Source of the DNA: Lumbricus rubellus
Taxonomy: Eukaryota > Annelida > Clitellata > Crassiclitellata > Lumbricidae
NCBI GenBank assembly: GCA_945859605.1
Contig: OX243825.1
Coordinates: forward strand, 18,410,178-18,474,177
Direction: 5' to 3'
Length of the DNA stretch: 64,000 nucleotides
Numbering within the stretch: the first letter of the stretch is position 1; the number at the start of each line of letters is the position of its first letter. The position numbers were made by a program, and so were the translations under genes. A model generated the notes under the pieces. That model was not told where the DNA came from, searched no databases, and saw only the letters and a program-made list of their open reading frames with translations. Shown piece after piece: positions 1 to 12,700 of the stretch.

Positions 1-327
1 AACATCACGCATATAAGCAGAGACGGGGGCATATTTAGGAATGCGGCCAATGAGGCGAGCAGCCTTATCTTATATAAGATAACAAGTATTTGATGTAGTT
101 TTGTGTTAGAATAGAGGGTAGAGGGTTTTACAACATTGAGTATGCTGATGCCACGTCTTTGGGAAAATTTGTGCACACGTTATTAAAAAATTAGATAAGT
201 GATTTTAACTTTTTGTGTAAAATTACTTCACAAATTTATTACGTGATGATTTTGATAATAAAATTGTTAAATTATATATTGTTGGTTTAGTTATTAGTAT
301 AAAGTTTTTATTCTTATTGCTTTACAG

Positions 328-3300
328 AAGAAAGTGCTTTCCGTAACTTTATTGTTTGGCTTGAGGATCAGAAAGTCCGACATTACAAGATCGAAGATCG
401 AACTGCGCTACGACATGTCACCAACCCAGACTGGGAACAGGCTTTTCAGAAGGTGGCGTTCAGTTACAGTGTTTTTAAGCTTAACTTACTTGCTGGATAT
501 CTATAGGTAGATGTCCAGTGTCCATGTATGAAGCAACATTGTTCCAGAAGGAAGGAACGACATACATGTCAGAGCATGTATAGAGCGCTCAGACTGATGC
601 ATAAGAGCAAACTGTGCATTGACATGGCGCTATAATTCATTGTACTGTGCACTCTTGAATTCTTCAGATGTGAAGTAATAATCTTCAGTACAGGTGTGAT
701 AAAATATTCATACTACAACTTTAAACTGTTGTTGTTTATGTATGCACACCAGAGTGCATTTTTATCGAGTGACCATATGAATCAAGAATATGTTTGTAAA
801 CTTACTTTACATTACGTAGAGACAGGGCCGGATTAAGAAATGTGGGGCCCTGTTCGGGAAATTTTTATCAGAAAATTCGGATGACCTTTTTTAGTAATTT
901 GGTCGAATTTTCGGGAAAATTATACCATTTCATCTGCCAAAAAAAGTTGATGACCTTTTTTTTTTAGTCATCTGGCCAAATTTTCGGTAAGTTGATATCA
1001 TGATGCCATTTCATCCGCCAAATGTGTGGGGGCCCCCTAAAGTCTGGGGGCCCCTGTTCGGCCGAACATGTTGAACATGCCTTAATCCGGCCCTGCATAG
1101 AGAATTTGTGTCTTTTTTATTTGTTCTGCTTTAGTACTTGAATGACCTTGGATGCACTTTTCCTTTGGATGATCGAAATGCTCTCATCGATTGGTTGCTG
1201 GGATTTGCGGTTCGACTGGAATATGGAGACAATGGTAACGATGATGATTTCCTTCATAATATTTCATAGACTTAAATCATTTCCGCTTCGGCAAACATTG
1301 GCAGAAATGCAACTTTTTTTCTTGATAAGTAGTGCTTGTAGATGTAATGGTTAATGTCAATGGCTTTATGAATGTGCACTACACTTGCAGTTATGAATGA
1401 TTAATGTGCATAACATTTACTGGTATAAATTATTAACGTGGTCAAGCTCCATCCAAGCTAGTGCTTCAATGCAACTATTTTACCGGTACTTCTAGTTATG
1501 TGGGCGGCAAACACTTTTTGCTTTTTTTGGTATTGTTTTGATATTCCTTATTAAGGACTGATCGTAATTACGAGTCTTCGTCTGAGATGTGACTTTGTGT
1601 TCATTTTCCAGTTACTCTTGTTTAACACGTTGACCGCCAAGTACGAGTTAACTCGTACTTCAGCCAGTCATTTAACATGGCGTGTAGGCGGCCAATGTGT
1701 TAAGAAACACCCTTTAATGCTGGAGGGTATAGAATTTCCCATGCCATTTACTACCATCTCGGCATTAAAGGGTTAAATAGGAAATGGATCTGTATGAAGA
1801 TTTTACAATGGAGGCAAGGAGTCTGCCTTCTAATGCTAAGAGTAAAAGAAGAAACCTGTCTAACGCTTGCTACGTGGGGTCACCTCTTAACTTTGACTCT
1901 ACGGACTGATCTTATTTCTTCTCTTCACTAATCAATTAGTATGTATACAAACTGTGCATGCTTGTTTGGTTATTATTCATTTTTAGTTGAAAAATACAAG
2001 GCTGCCGGATCGAAGAAGCCTGGCCTGTCAAATCCTCTAGATAAACTGGACTGTGAGCTCACCGATTTTCTTCGTTATCTTTTTAAACTGTTGCAAACTG
2101 TTAGTGCAGCATAACAGCACTGCCTGTTTAACTTGCCGCTAGTGCCTACAGCGACTAAATGCACCCCTTTGAATAAGCTGGGGTTTTTTTGTATGCGCAG
2201 TTAACTCTTGCTTTGGTGTTTCATAGTGATACTATCCTGCTGAAAATTTCAGTTAATGATCTAGACTTTATAAATTTTTGCGACATCTTGGTTCAGTGTT
2301 ACATGATGTCTTTTTTGGGTTTTTTAAATTTCAGTTAATGACGCAGACTTCAAGGCTGGTGTGGCATCTCTTGCTCAGCTTCTTCAAATTCCTCCTCATC
2401 CTGATCATCTGGTTGTTCTCAAGGTAAGTTACCTGTCCAACTTAATTATTAAGACAGCACCTGTTTTTCCCCTCAGCGCCAATTAAAACTCAGAGTGAAA
2501 CATCTCCCGAATGCATTTTGACATCTGTAGTCATAATTCTTTAAAGAAAACACACATGGTATTTTTTGGTGTCATTTGAATCCTAGTTTGTTCATGTGCA
2601 CTTGCTTATATATTGTTACTAGCCAAAATAAAGAAAATAAATACACGCTGTCATTTCGGTTCATCTTCACGTTTAGGTAACTAGAAGTCTGCTTCTTTTT
2701 TTGTTCTGTATTGTAGTTTCGGTGAACAATTATTATAAATTTTTTGCCATATCATTTAACTGAAACACTATTATTAGCCTTAGGAATTAATTACTATATT
2801 CGAGTACAGCTGTAGAATGCTAATGAATAATTGTTTTGAGCAGTTTTTGTCCAGGTGCATCAATTTTGTACATCTACTGTGCATCAATTTTGTACATCTA
2901 CTGTGCATCCATTTTGTACATCTACTGTACATCCATTTGTACATCTACTGTGCATCAATTTTGTACATCTACTGTGCATCCATTTTGTACATCCACTGTG
3001 CATCCATTTTGTACATCTACTGTGCATCCATTTTGTACATCTACTGTGCATCCATTTTGTACATCTACTGTGCATCCATTTTGTACATTCACTGTGCATC
3101 AATTTTGTACATCTAATGTGCATCCATTTTGTACATCTACTGTGCATCCATTTTGTACATCTACTGTGCATCCATTTTGTACATCTACTGTGCATCCATT
3201 TTGTACATCTACTGTGCATCCATTTTGTACATCTACTGTGCATCCATTTTGTACATCTACTGTGCATCCATTTTGTACATCTACTGTGCATTCATTTTGT

Positions 3301-4670
3301 ACATCTACTGTGCATCCATTTTGTACATCTACTGTGCATCCATTTTGTACATCTACTGTGCATCCATTTGTACATCTACTGTGCATCCATTTGTACATCT
3401 ACTGTGTGGATTGTTCATTATATTTGAATAATTATGTGAAGTTTACTGTACTGAGTGTACTCTACAGGCTGTCTGTTTGCTCGTGAAAGAGAAGTTATCT
3501 AAAGAAACTCTGGAGCGGCTGTCTAAAGAAGGAATGAAGGTAATTGAGGTTTCTCTACAGGTTATAAGTCTATGATTAGGAAGTTTAGAATGGCTAATAT
3601 CTGAGGAGTTTGTTGGGCATCGGATTTGCTAATATTTTACTATTTGATTAGATTACAAGCACACTGAACTTTTATTTGACCCATAATAAGAATTTTTTTT
3701 TTGGATTAATTTCATGCCAGCAATATTTGGGTAATTATTTGCGCTTATATAATTAAGTAAATCGCAGAACTTCAAAGAATTTCGCTTTGTTAGATTGTTA
3801 GAAGTTGTTACAGTGTGGTTGCAGACAATACTGAAAAATTGCTTTTGTTGAAATAGAAATGAAGATGTGCAACTGTGCATGTTGCAATTCGCTGGGAATT
3901 TCTTGTTATATAAGTTGTTTTATCTGTTCATTTCAGCCAGCTACTTCAATTACGCTCGATAAAATTGAACTTGGATTTGAAACACAAGGTAAGATATCTG
4001 TGAAGTTTTATCTAAATGTTGCCACATATATTGGAATTTAGGGTATTGTTAGCATAATTTTGCAGTCCTTTTCCTGCGTATTGTTGGAAACTTAGCTTGT
4101 AAAAGTCTTGAGTATGTGGTGCAATTTCAAATCTTGCATTATAAATTTAATCCTGTTTTATTGAAGAATTTTCTTAGTATTGACCCCATTGGCTTCTGGC
4201 CAAGTTACAAATGCTTTGATTTGTCTCACTTTCGACTTTAGAACTTCCCGTTTAACGTCTCAAAAATAGCCATTCTAAATTGATAAAAAAAATTGACGCG
4301 CTCAATTCTATCTTGGGAATTTAATGCTGTGGTTTTTTAATATTTACTTTGTTTAAGAATTTATGTGCTTTTTTCTTCTAAACTTTGCTCGTTAGCTTTC
4401 TAGCCAAGTTAACTTAAGAAATTGAGTTGGTGAAACTAACATGAATCTGAATTTAATTCGAGTTGGAGTCTAAACTAACCTGAGTCTGAATTTAATTCTG
4501 TTTTTACAGATTACATAACTACTGAGGCGGCCAAGATTTTGCGTCTACTTCATATCCGTGAGCTACGAGAACTCCAGAACTTAGCGAACGAAGCGATAGT
4601 TGCTGTTCAGTCAATCACCGCCAATCCTAAGACAGACACTAAGCTTGGAAAAGTTGGAATGGGAATGTAA
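328..4670 (+). CDS. RTRAF: RTRAF (C14orf166/hCLE) RNA transcription, translation and transport factor, 5'-partial
   Basis: Exons read as 328-452, 1135-1234, 1987-2052, 2335-2423, 3468-3539, 3937-3988 and 4510-4670 (TAA at 4668). Junction phases all agree and give 220 residues. The first coding exon(s) lie before the window, since the human protein has about 20 more N-terminal residues. Diagnostic stretches are FRNFIVWLEDQKVRHYKIED in the first exon, IDWLLGFAVRLEYGDN in the second, DADFKAGVASLAQLLQI in the fourth, and ILRLLHIRELRELQ plus NPKTDTKLGKVG in the last. In vertebrates the protein is part of the tRNA ligase complex and a cap-binding and RNA transport factor in nucleus and cytoplasm. 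That role is inferred from the family. The variable middle (LSKETLERLSKEG) differs from vertebrates. Intron 4 carries a large 24-bp minisatellite. All introns here use GT-AG. Confidence 0.93.
823..1095. mobile_element. hAT-like non-autonomous element (CAGGGCCGG ends)
   Basis: Terminal inverted repeats CAGGGCCGGATTAAG (left) and its complement (right) bound a 273-bp stretch in RTRAF intron 1. The flanks CGTAGAGA (815-822) and CATAGAGA (1096-1103) match at 7 of 8 bases, as expected for an 8-bp hAT target duplication. The interior has no ORF and contains short runs of G and C near both ends. Confidence 0.85.
1622..1703. mobile_element. 82-bp TTAA-flanked MITE (CACGTTG family), copy 1
   Basis: TTAA at both ends, terminal inverted repeat CACGTTGaCCGCC against GGCGGCCAAtGTG. 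The inside holds a perfect 22-bp palindrome centred on GTTAAC (1647-1652). The same 82-bp length recurs at 21942, 37630 and 38213. TTAA duplication suggests a piggyBac-type transposase. No coding capacity. Confidence 0.8.
1710..1776. mobile_element. TTAACCCTTT-type MITE next to the 82-bp element
   Basis: Starts CCCTTTAATG and ends CATTAAAGGGTTAA. The centre (GTATAG...TTCC.ATGCCATT) matches the copy at 50735-50804. Its left TTAA is apparently shared with, or six bases from, the right TTAA of the preceding element. Confidence 0.65.
2851..3405. repeat. 24-bp minisatellite in RTRAF intron 4
   Basis: About 23 head-to-tail copies of a 24-bp unit containing TTGTACATCTACTGTG followed by a variable CATCCATT/CATCAATT part. 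A few units are 23 bp (loss of one T). Because 24 is a multiple of three, several frames on both strands stay open and give spurious periodic ORFs. It lies wholly inside the intron between 2423 and 3468. Confidence 0.95.
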
Positions 4671-6784
4671 TTGAACTTTGCCAGCAATGTTTGCCCTGGT
4701 ACCTATAGAACTGTAGAACTTATGACGGGTAATTGATCATCAGTAGAAGCAGATATCTCCTGTACAGCGTATGGTTTCAGACTTGGCAATTAGAAAAAAC
4801 CTGATTTGACTTTGACAGATTTTGGATCTCCGTTTGTTGATGGACTGTTTTGAAAATCGTTAAAAACAAAAGTTGTGTGATAGAGTTGTTGCATATGAAT
4901 TATTTTGTCGTCAGTTGCTTTACAAACCAGCAAAACTTTGATGATGAAGTTTGCTCTACGTTTTTTCCTTTTGCTTATTCTGTTTTTGCTTCTTATTCAT
5001 GTTATGCAACTAAATGATGCACACAAGTGTCTTTTGTTGTGTCAGACTGCTGCTATTTAGTGACTAAATGTGATACAAGTATGCATGACTTCGCTCTCTA
5101 CTTGTGGTCCATCCGGCTGGGTTCTACAATTAAGTCTCTCAAGTCTTTTTTCTTTGTTCGTGGTTGGGCTGGGAGCGCCTCTGAGCAGTTTCTTGAAAGG
5201 GCCCTATATAAATGCTCGGAATGAATGAATGACTGAAAGTTGAGGATGTGTGCTTGAATTTTGCAGTAACCACCTTGGACAACTACTATTATAAATATTT
5301 TATTTTTACTCTTCCGATATTGACTTTACCGTTGAGCACTTCACAAGTTCACATGCAAGCTGTCAAGCTTGATTGTAGAGTGCTTAAAGTGTAACAAATA
5401 AGTGCCTGGACGGCCCTAACCTTTCCAGGCTATGTTGGCCTAATAAGTCCATGAACGCCTCCCATAACCGTCCACTCACACTTTGAACCTTGGCTGTGGA
5501 GACTAAAGGTCACAAATAAAGCTAACAGATTTCCGTATGTTCAAGACTAATAGACTTCTGTAAACCAACTCATTAGCTTGCTATTGCAATCTCAAAATTT
5601 CCACTAGTTTTGTATTTTAACCGGTCATACTCATCGGCAGTCTTTTTTCCAAGTTAACGTCGAGTAAACTATCTCGATTGTAACAGTTCCTGACTAGATA
5701 CCGAAAATGCTGGTACATTTAGATGTACGTCGAAAAACGCGTATCTAATTAAGTGATAGCGCTAAAGTAATTGCGGTGACTAGATGGCAGATGGTACTAA
5801 TTGGTTCAAGCAGCGCGACCTTAACATTGTTGACACACAAAAGTTGGAATACTGGAACTGGATGGAAGTGATTGAGGCGTGTCAGAATAAGTCGAACCGG
5901 TAAACTTTAAAATACATTGCATAATATACGTATCCGAAATCTTTATCGTACGAAACAGCTTGTATAGTTCTTTGATGGACATATAAAATGAAGAAGAGTC
6001 GATCTTCTTGAAGTGTATGCTCGAGGGTGCCGTGGGAAAAGCACGCGTCGAACATATGTATGCGGTGCCCTCATATATGGAGAGATTTTACGTGACATCT
6101 GGACTGGATACGTTCGGTAAATGGATGAAAGATCGGTAGACGACGGCGTTGATGGACAAAATAAATAATCAAAAAATGACACATTAAAAGCGAGCAGCTC
6201 AATCCTTTATTGTAGAGGGAATTGAGTCTTGCACGTAATCGTGGTTCAAACACAGAAGAACCTTTATTTTTTTAGCTATGTATGGTTTCTTATTAAAATT
6301 GCAGCAGCATGAAATTGTATTGCAACATAGATACGTAGCCGTATTTTGATATTTGTTTGGTACTGGAATGACCTCCATGGAACTATTCCCGAAATGGCTT
6401 CCATAATCACAAGTCTTTATTCTTTATTTCAGACGAAATTGAGATGTTGTGTAAGCCATCGTAAAACGTTAATTTTTTTAGCCCATACATAAATGAGCAC
6501 TATTCAAGTTTTGTTTTGTTTTTTACACTTGCTTCCTTTGCCTACAGGTAGTTTATGATGGAATTAAATGATGCTAATATTCTATTTATGGCTTATTTAC
6601 TGTTGCATTATTATTAAGTTGCTATTTATCTTTTTCAGTGTTGCAATTTGCACCATGAGATTCAACAATATTAGCAGATTTGTTAATTAGAATCTCTGGT
6701 TCACTTCCAGAAATATCTGAGTTCAGAGACTGTCAATTGCTACCTGATGATCATACGACTTGATACTCTTTAGTCGGGATCATC
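4671..6784. other. Intergenic stretch between RTRAF and ABCB10
   Basis: The RTRAF 3' UTR is probably at the start. A LINE 3' end occupies about 5094-5240. No other coding signal was recognised. The ABCB10 promoter and 5' UTR must lie in the last few hundred bases, but no TATA box can be supported. Confidence 0.5.
5094..5240 (+). mobile_element. LINE 3' end with shared SINE-type tail
   Basis: A residual frame ([20 protein letters not shown]) looks like the C-terminus of a non-LTR retrotransposon ORF2. It runs into the GGGAGCGCCTCTGAGCAG tail and ends in GAATGAATGAATGA. The same tail recurs on both strands through the window, including on tRNA-headed SINEs. Confidence 0.7.
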
Positions 6785-9700
6785 ATGTCTTTCGTGTTCA
6801 ACTCCAGTTCTATGAGACAATCTTTGTTTGTTAAAAATGCTTGCAAGCTAGCTGCACAGTGCTCCAGCCGAGGATGCCTTCGCAATGGCGGAAATTCCAT
6901 AAAAAGAATGGACGGACTGTTCAGTTCTCCATTTAGCACTCAACCGTCCACCTGGGCCACTGGCAAACCTCTGAAATACTCTTCCGGAGCATTCTTTTGG
7001 TGGAATCGTAATTTGATCAACTGCTCGTCAAGGCAGCGGGCAAAAGTAGACATCAGCAAATGTACGGCGCGTAGTCAGAGAATTCAGGTTAAGGGAATAA
7101 AAACTGAAGCACTTCCTAAAACGAAGCCCATTGCTCCAGCATTGAATGTTGGAAAGAATGTTGTTGCGCCAAAGAAACCGCCCGAACTGTCTGATATGCG
7201 TCGGCTTATCGCCTTAGCAAAACCGGAACGATGGAAGCTCTGTGGTGAGTAGAATAGAACATAAGTTGAAAGTCAGAATAAAGCCATTAGTTTGATGTGA
7301 AGAAAAATTTCACCGTCAGTAATTTATGCCCACTTATTTGATAAATTCATTGGTTCACAAACTTTTATTTCTTAAATTTTTCTTACTGCATAACTGAATG
7401 AACCATGCATAAACTTGTTATTATATTATGTGGTCAAATCTTGTACATTGTTGGGAACAATAAATTTGATTCGAAATTTGATTTGATATTACTGAGAGTT
7501 AAAGCAGTCTAATTAGTTTAGTATCTAGTTTGTGATCTTGCTCTTTCTTTTATTTACCAGAATTGAACATGTTTTTAAATGAAAATGGCACGACTGATAA
7601 TAATAGCAACAACAATAACAATTGTAGCAAGAGCTGATAATTATTATTGACAAATCACATTTGTGTGTTTCCTCGTTTTTTGTCTGATATGAACTTGCTT
7701 TGAAGAATATCACTTTTTGTAATGCATTTGTCAGGCAAGCACAGCAGAACTATTTTTGGTACTACAGATGTGATCTATGTTAAAAAAAGTGTTTGGTAGA
7801 ATCTATCAGCTTTGCAGCTGTGGTCTTACAAAGTGTTTCTGTCATTGTCAGCTGAACATAAATTAGTAGATTAGATGTGCATATATTTGTAAGTATTTAT
7901 GAAGTGTTTGGCTTCAAATTTCCATCATTGATTTCTTAACATTTCGTTATTCTTGAATGAAATATCATATATGACTGAACAGATATTGTGTGCTGTGAAT
8001 TTCTTTCAGCTGCCATTGGATTTCTCTTTGTGTCGAGTAGTGCTACATTGGTTGTTCCGTTTGGGATTGGTCGTGTCATTGATATTATCTACACTACATC
8101 GAAGGAAGGCAACATGATCGAACAGCTTCAGCGTTTCTGTCTCATTCTTTTGTGTATATTTGTTTGTGGCGCTTTTGCAAACTTCGCTCGAATATACCTC
8201 ATGCAGTCATCTGGTGAGCATTTTTCTGTTGAGTCATTTAAACCTTGCATACTGTAAATTAAACTATCTGGTGTTTTCTGTTAAATTTGATATTTTTCAT
8301 TATTTTAGTTTGCTCTAGATATGTAAATGAGTGGGTGCGCACAGAAATTGGTATCGATATGGATGAGTCGTTACAACAAACAGTGCTAAGAAGAAAGTTG
8401 GTTTTCTTTGGTCATGTTATGCGTTCAAATGGTTTGGAGAAAGATATGATGCTGGCATGCGGTGAGGGAAGGAGAAAACAAGGGCGACCAAGGAAAAGGT
8501 GGTTGGACGATGTTCAAGAAACAACAGGAATGAATCTAGAACAATTAAGAGAAGCGACATCAGAAAGAAAACAATGGAGATGGCTGGCCTTGACGATCGC
8601 TAGAGTTCAACGAACTGACAGCACAAGGTGACAAGGTGACTAGATATGTAATGTAATGTAATGACAACAATTTCTATGGCACCAAACAGAGCCATGCTGC
8701 TACAATGGCGCCTTGACAAAGACAAACACACCATAAAACTTTTTGGGGAGGGGTGGTGGTACATTGGATAACACACTGGCATGGAGATCAACAAAGCATT
8801 GATAACTAGGACATGTTCTATTGATCTTGTATAAAACCCTTTGGATGAAATTCCTTTTGTCCTTAGTTAAAAAATCAAAGTCATACGGTCACAGTCGTTA
8901 CTGCTCTGCCTAGAGGCTCAGAATTTCTCTCTTCAACCTTGATTGCAAATACAGATGAGAGCATAGGTGTACAGGAGATTTCAGCAGTGGGGGGGGCAAA
9001 GATTGAACTTCTGCCCGAAAAATATATCCGGCAAAAAAGTTGACGACCTTTTTTTTAGTCGTTCGGGACTGTGTTTGCTCGAAAAACCAGACTTGTCCGA
9101 GAGTTGGGGGCTTTTGCCCCCCCCCCCCCCTTGACCCCCGCCTCGTACGCCTATCGATGAGAGGAATTTTTCATATGGTTTAAATTTCTGCTTCCTTGTA
9201 TTCATTGCTTGTCGCCCTATTTAACAGGAAATCGGATTGTGAGAAGTTTGCGAAGCCGGCTGTTTTCTTCGATCATAAAGCAAGACGTGGCATTCTTTGA
9301 TAAGAATAAAACTGGTGAACTGATCAACCGACTTTCATCTGATACCTCGCTCGTTGGTCAGTCCGTAACGATGAACATATCCGATGGTATGCGGTCAGTT
9401 TTACAAGCGTTTGGAGGTATTTCTTGGATGGTAAGCTCTGAATGTTTCAATTTGCGATCTATATCTATAAAGGAGAATGTATGTTTTGTCCAGAATGTAT
9501 GCATACAGTTTCGCAGCCATGGACCTGTGTAAAGACTGAACTGGTGCCATGTAACAATGTTGTGTGAAAGGACGTGATAAAATGTGAAGCTCTTAAAAAT
9601 GTGAAGCTCTTAAAAATGTGAAGCTCTTAAAAATGTGAAGCTCTTAAAAATGTGAAGCTCTTAAAAATAGAATTTAATGCAGGTGCCAAATCCAGTAAAC

Positions 9701-12700
9701 TTCAATAAAGCTGTAACAAATATTCGTAATGTTAGATTTTTAAAGAAGTTATATATACTTAAAACAGTGGTTCCCAACCTTTTTTGACTGTCGGGCCACT
9801 TTTTCTAAGTTGGAAGACACAAGGGCCACTGTTTCTTAGTTAAAGGACTTTGGGGCATTTAGGGGGCCACAATGTTCAAATTTAATTAACTAAAAGCATA
9901 TAAAAATTGCTATACTTAATTCAAAGTAGAATGTTTGATGTTTATAGCCTTCAAAATAAAATAATTTGCAATAGAAAATGATTATATGTTCTATCCTGTC
10001 CAAATTGTCAATTTGTTTCATATATTTTTGTTAATTCTTTGAGAGATGAGTGCCATTGTTGAGGCCTGGCGGGCCATTTTGTGAGGCCTCGCGGGCCACT
10101 TTTGGCCCGCGGGCCACGGGTTGGGAACCGCTGACTTAAAATATATAGTTTTTAAAACATGTTTGCATAAATTTATCTGTTTTTTATATGTGCCTTTCTA
10201 CATATAATAGAATTTAGAATGTCTATTTTTTGGTTAAAGATTTATAGCTCTTAAGAATTTACCAAATGCTTGTAAATGCAGAGTTGAAAATGTGCGTATT
10301 AAATAGTGTTTGATTCTGTTTCTAGGTTTACACTTCTCCAAAGTTGGCTGCCATTTCTTTGTGTATTGTTCCTCCTGTGGCCCTTGTCTCACGCTTTTAT
10401 GGACGATATGTTCAGAAGATAACAAAAGATGTACAGAGTTCTCTTGCGGACGCAACCCAAGTGAGTTTACCACTTACGTGCTCTCAGAGATACATGTATA
10501 TAATCTTCGTTTAATTGAGACAAATCAGGGTGACACACCACAACCAGTTACATGTCAATGCATTTTAAAAATAAACAACAAAAGTAATGTGAGGATAACA
10601 ATGTCATTAATGGGCGACAAAGAGAACTCTCGGAATAAAGTTTCTAACATCTTTAACTGGTAGAACAAAAGGATGCATTCTAGGGCGTAAGTTATAGGTG
10701 GTTTTATTCCTTGTAACGGTGGTAGCCCAACTTGGGTGTAAGATATTGGGTGCTTGCTGGATTTCAATCCAACGGTTGGGGTGTAATAATGTACCAGCAC
10801 AGAAACGAATTTAAAATTTATTTTCACTCTCATTGTTTAGTATGGCTATAAATTAAGTAAACCAATTCCACACTGTTGGTAAAAGGACCAGACTCATGAA
10901 GAGACTGGCCAAATATCCTATCTGCAGAGACATGGAAAATGAAATTTCTGAAATCAATGGCTCACGGTTGACTTTTGGAGATGCTGAAATGTATTTGCCA
11001 ATGTCGTCAGTCAGTTCTACAAGTTGCACGGGTTGTTAAGTGATTATCTTGTTTAGTTTATAAATGACGTTGCTTTTGGTTTGTATTTAGGTGGCTGAAG
11101 AGAGGTTGTCCAACATACGTACTGTCCGTGCGTTTGTACAAGAGCAGAAGGAAAGCGAAGCATACAATGCCAAAATTGAACATGTCCTCCAGCTGTCCTA
11201 TAAGGAAGCCCTTGCTCGTGGAATATTTTGGGCTATGGTACGTTCCGATTGTATAAAACACACTTGTTGTTTTATTATTCCTTTGTTAATTTTTCCTATG
11301 TTATATGAAAAATCTATGAAACAACATTGTTTTACATTTGATACCTTGTGGCCACTGATTGTTTAACTGATGGAATTGGTCAAATTAGCTGTGGTAGCTG
11401 TTTTGCATGGTGCTCTAACATGCAAAACTGTGGTCAGTTCAAACTGATGTGAGCAAAATAAGTACCTATATTCTTTATTCGGACCAGTTTTTAAATGCAC
11501 CCGGTGCATATACATAAAGTTTTTAAAGTTAGTTTTTAATATTAGTACATTTAAAATCATTCTTATTAGAATAGCATATATTACTAAAGTTATATATTTA
11601 TATTAAGGAAACTTGGATTAGTTTTTTTTACTGTAGTTCATAATACGTAGTATTTATACGCTATACAGGCAGGTCTATTGTCCTCAGAATGCTGTTTTTC
11701 TTTTTTTACTTCTTATGTCTTGTTACTCTGCTACCATTATATGGTAATAATTAGGCTATTTATTCAAACTGCATGGGAACTATGTTTTATTGTAGGAGTT
11801 TTGAAAATCAATGATTTTTATTTTTGATTACTTGATTTGTTATATTTTATAAGTGTACTGTAGTGCAGTATTATTTATATCTGTGTTTTACTTTCAGACT
11901 GGTTTCTCTGGCAACATCATTGTACTGTCGGTCTTTTATTATGGTGGTACAATGATGAGTGAAGCACAGATTACAGTTGGTGAACTTTCCTCGTTCCTAC
12001 TCTACGCTGCCTTCGTCGGTGTGTCAATTGGGGGTGAGTTTGTGAGACTGTCCAACAATTCTTTGAACAGTGACAAATTTCCTGCCCTGAAGTTTGTATT
12101 TCTACTGATATATGGATGTATTTAATTAATGTGCATCTACTGTATCTGTGTACATGTATACATATGCATAGTTGTTTAAAACATTTGTTTCGTTTTTAAT
12201 TACATGTGTATGTGTGTAATATATGTATATGTGTATATGTGTGCGTATGTATGTGTGTAATATAAGTATCTGTGTTTCTATGACACCTTTTAAGAAATTT
12301 CCAATAGTTCTGAAGTATGATTAGTCAACAGATCTTAGACAGTGTTGTCTTAAGAAAACCTAATGCTGGAGTGTAGTTCATAGTTTTGCATGTGAATGCA
12401 TCTGTTTTAGCTTTATTTACTTGTTTGCTTTTGGTGCGCTTAGGTCTGAGCACGTTCTACACGGAGCTGATGAGAGGACTTGGAGCAACGAGTCGTCTGT
12501 GGGAACTGACGGATAGGAAACCAACCGTTCCACTGACAGGTTCTGAGAGATTTTATTTTGCCAAGTTCATGTTTTCTCAGGACTGCTGTATCTTTGTCAT
12601 CATGATCTGCTTTATAATTTCAATCTGAAACTAGTGTCCACACTCAATCATCATTTGTTGGAAGAGAAGGTCAACTGTGTTGGTATTTGAATAAAATTTC

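Noticed and set aside
2817..3486. Long ORFs on both strands with an 8-residue period
   Set aside because: Produced by the 24-bp minisatellite within an intron; no start context, no splice support.
5943..6253. Minus ORFs of 60-79 codons
   Set aside because: No homology signal, no splice partners and no compositional sign of coding.
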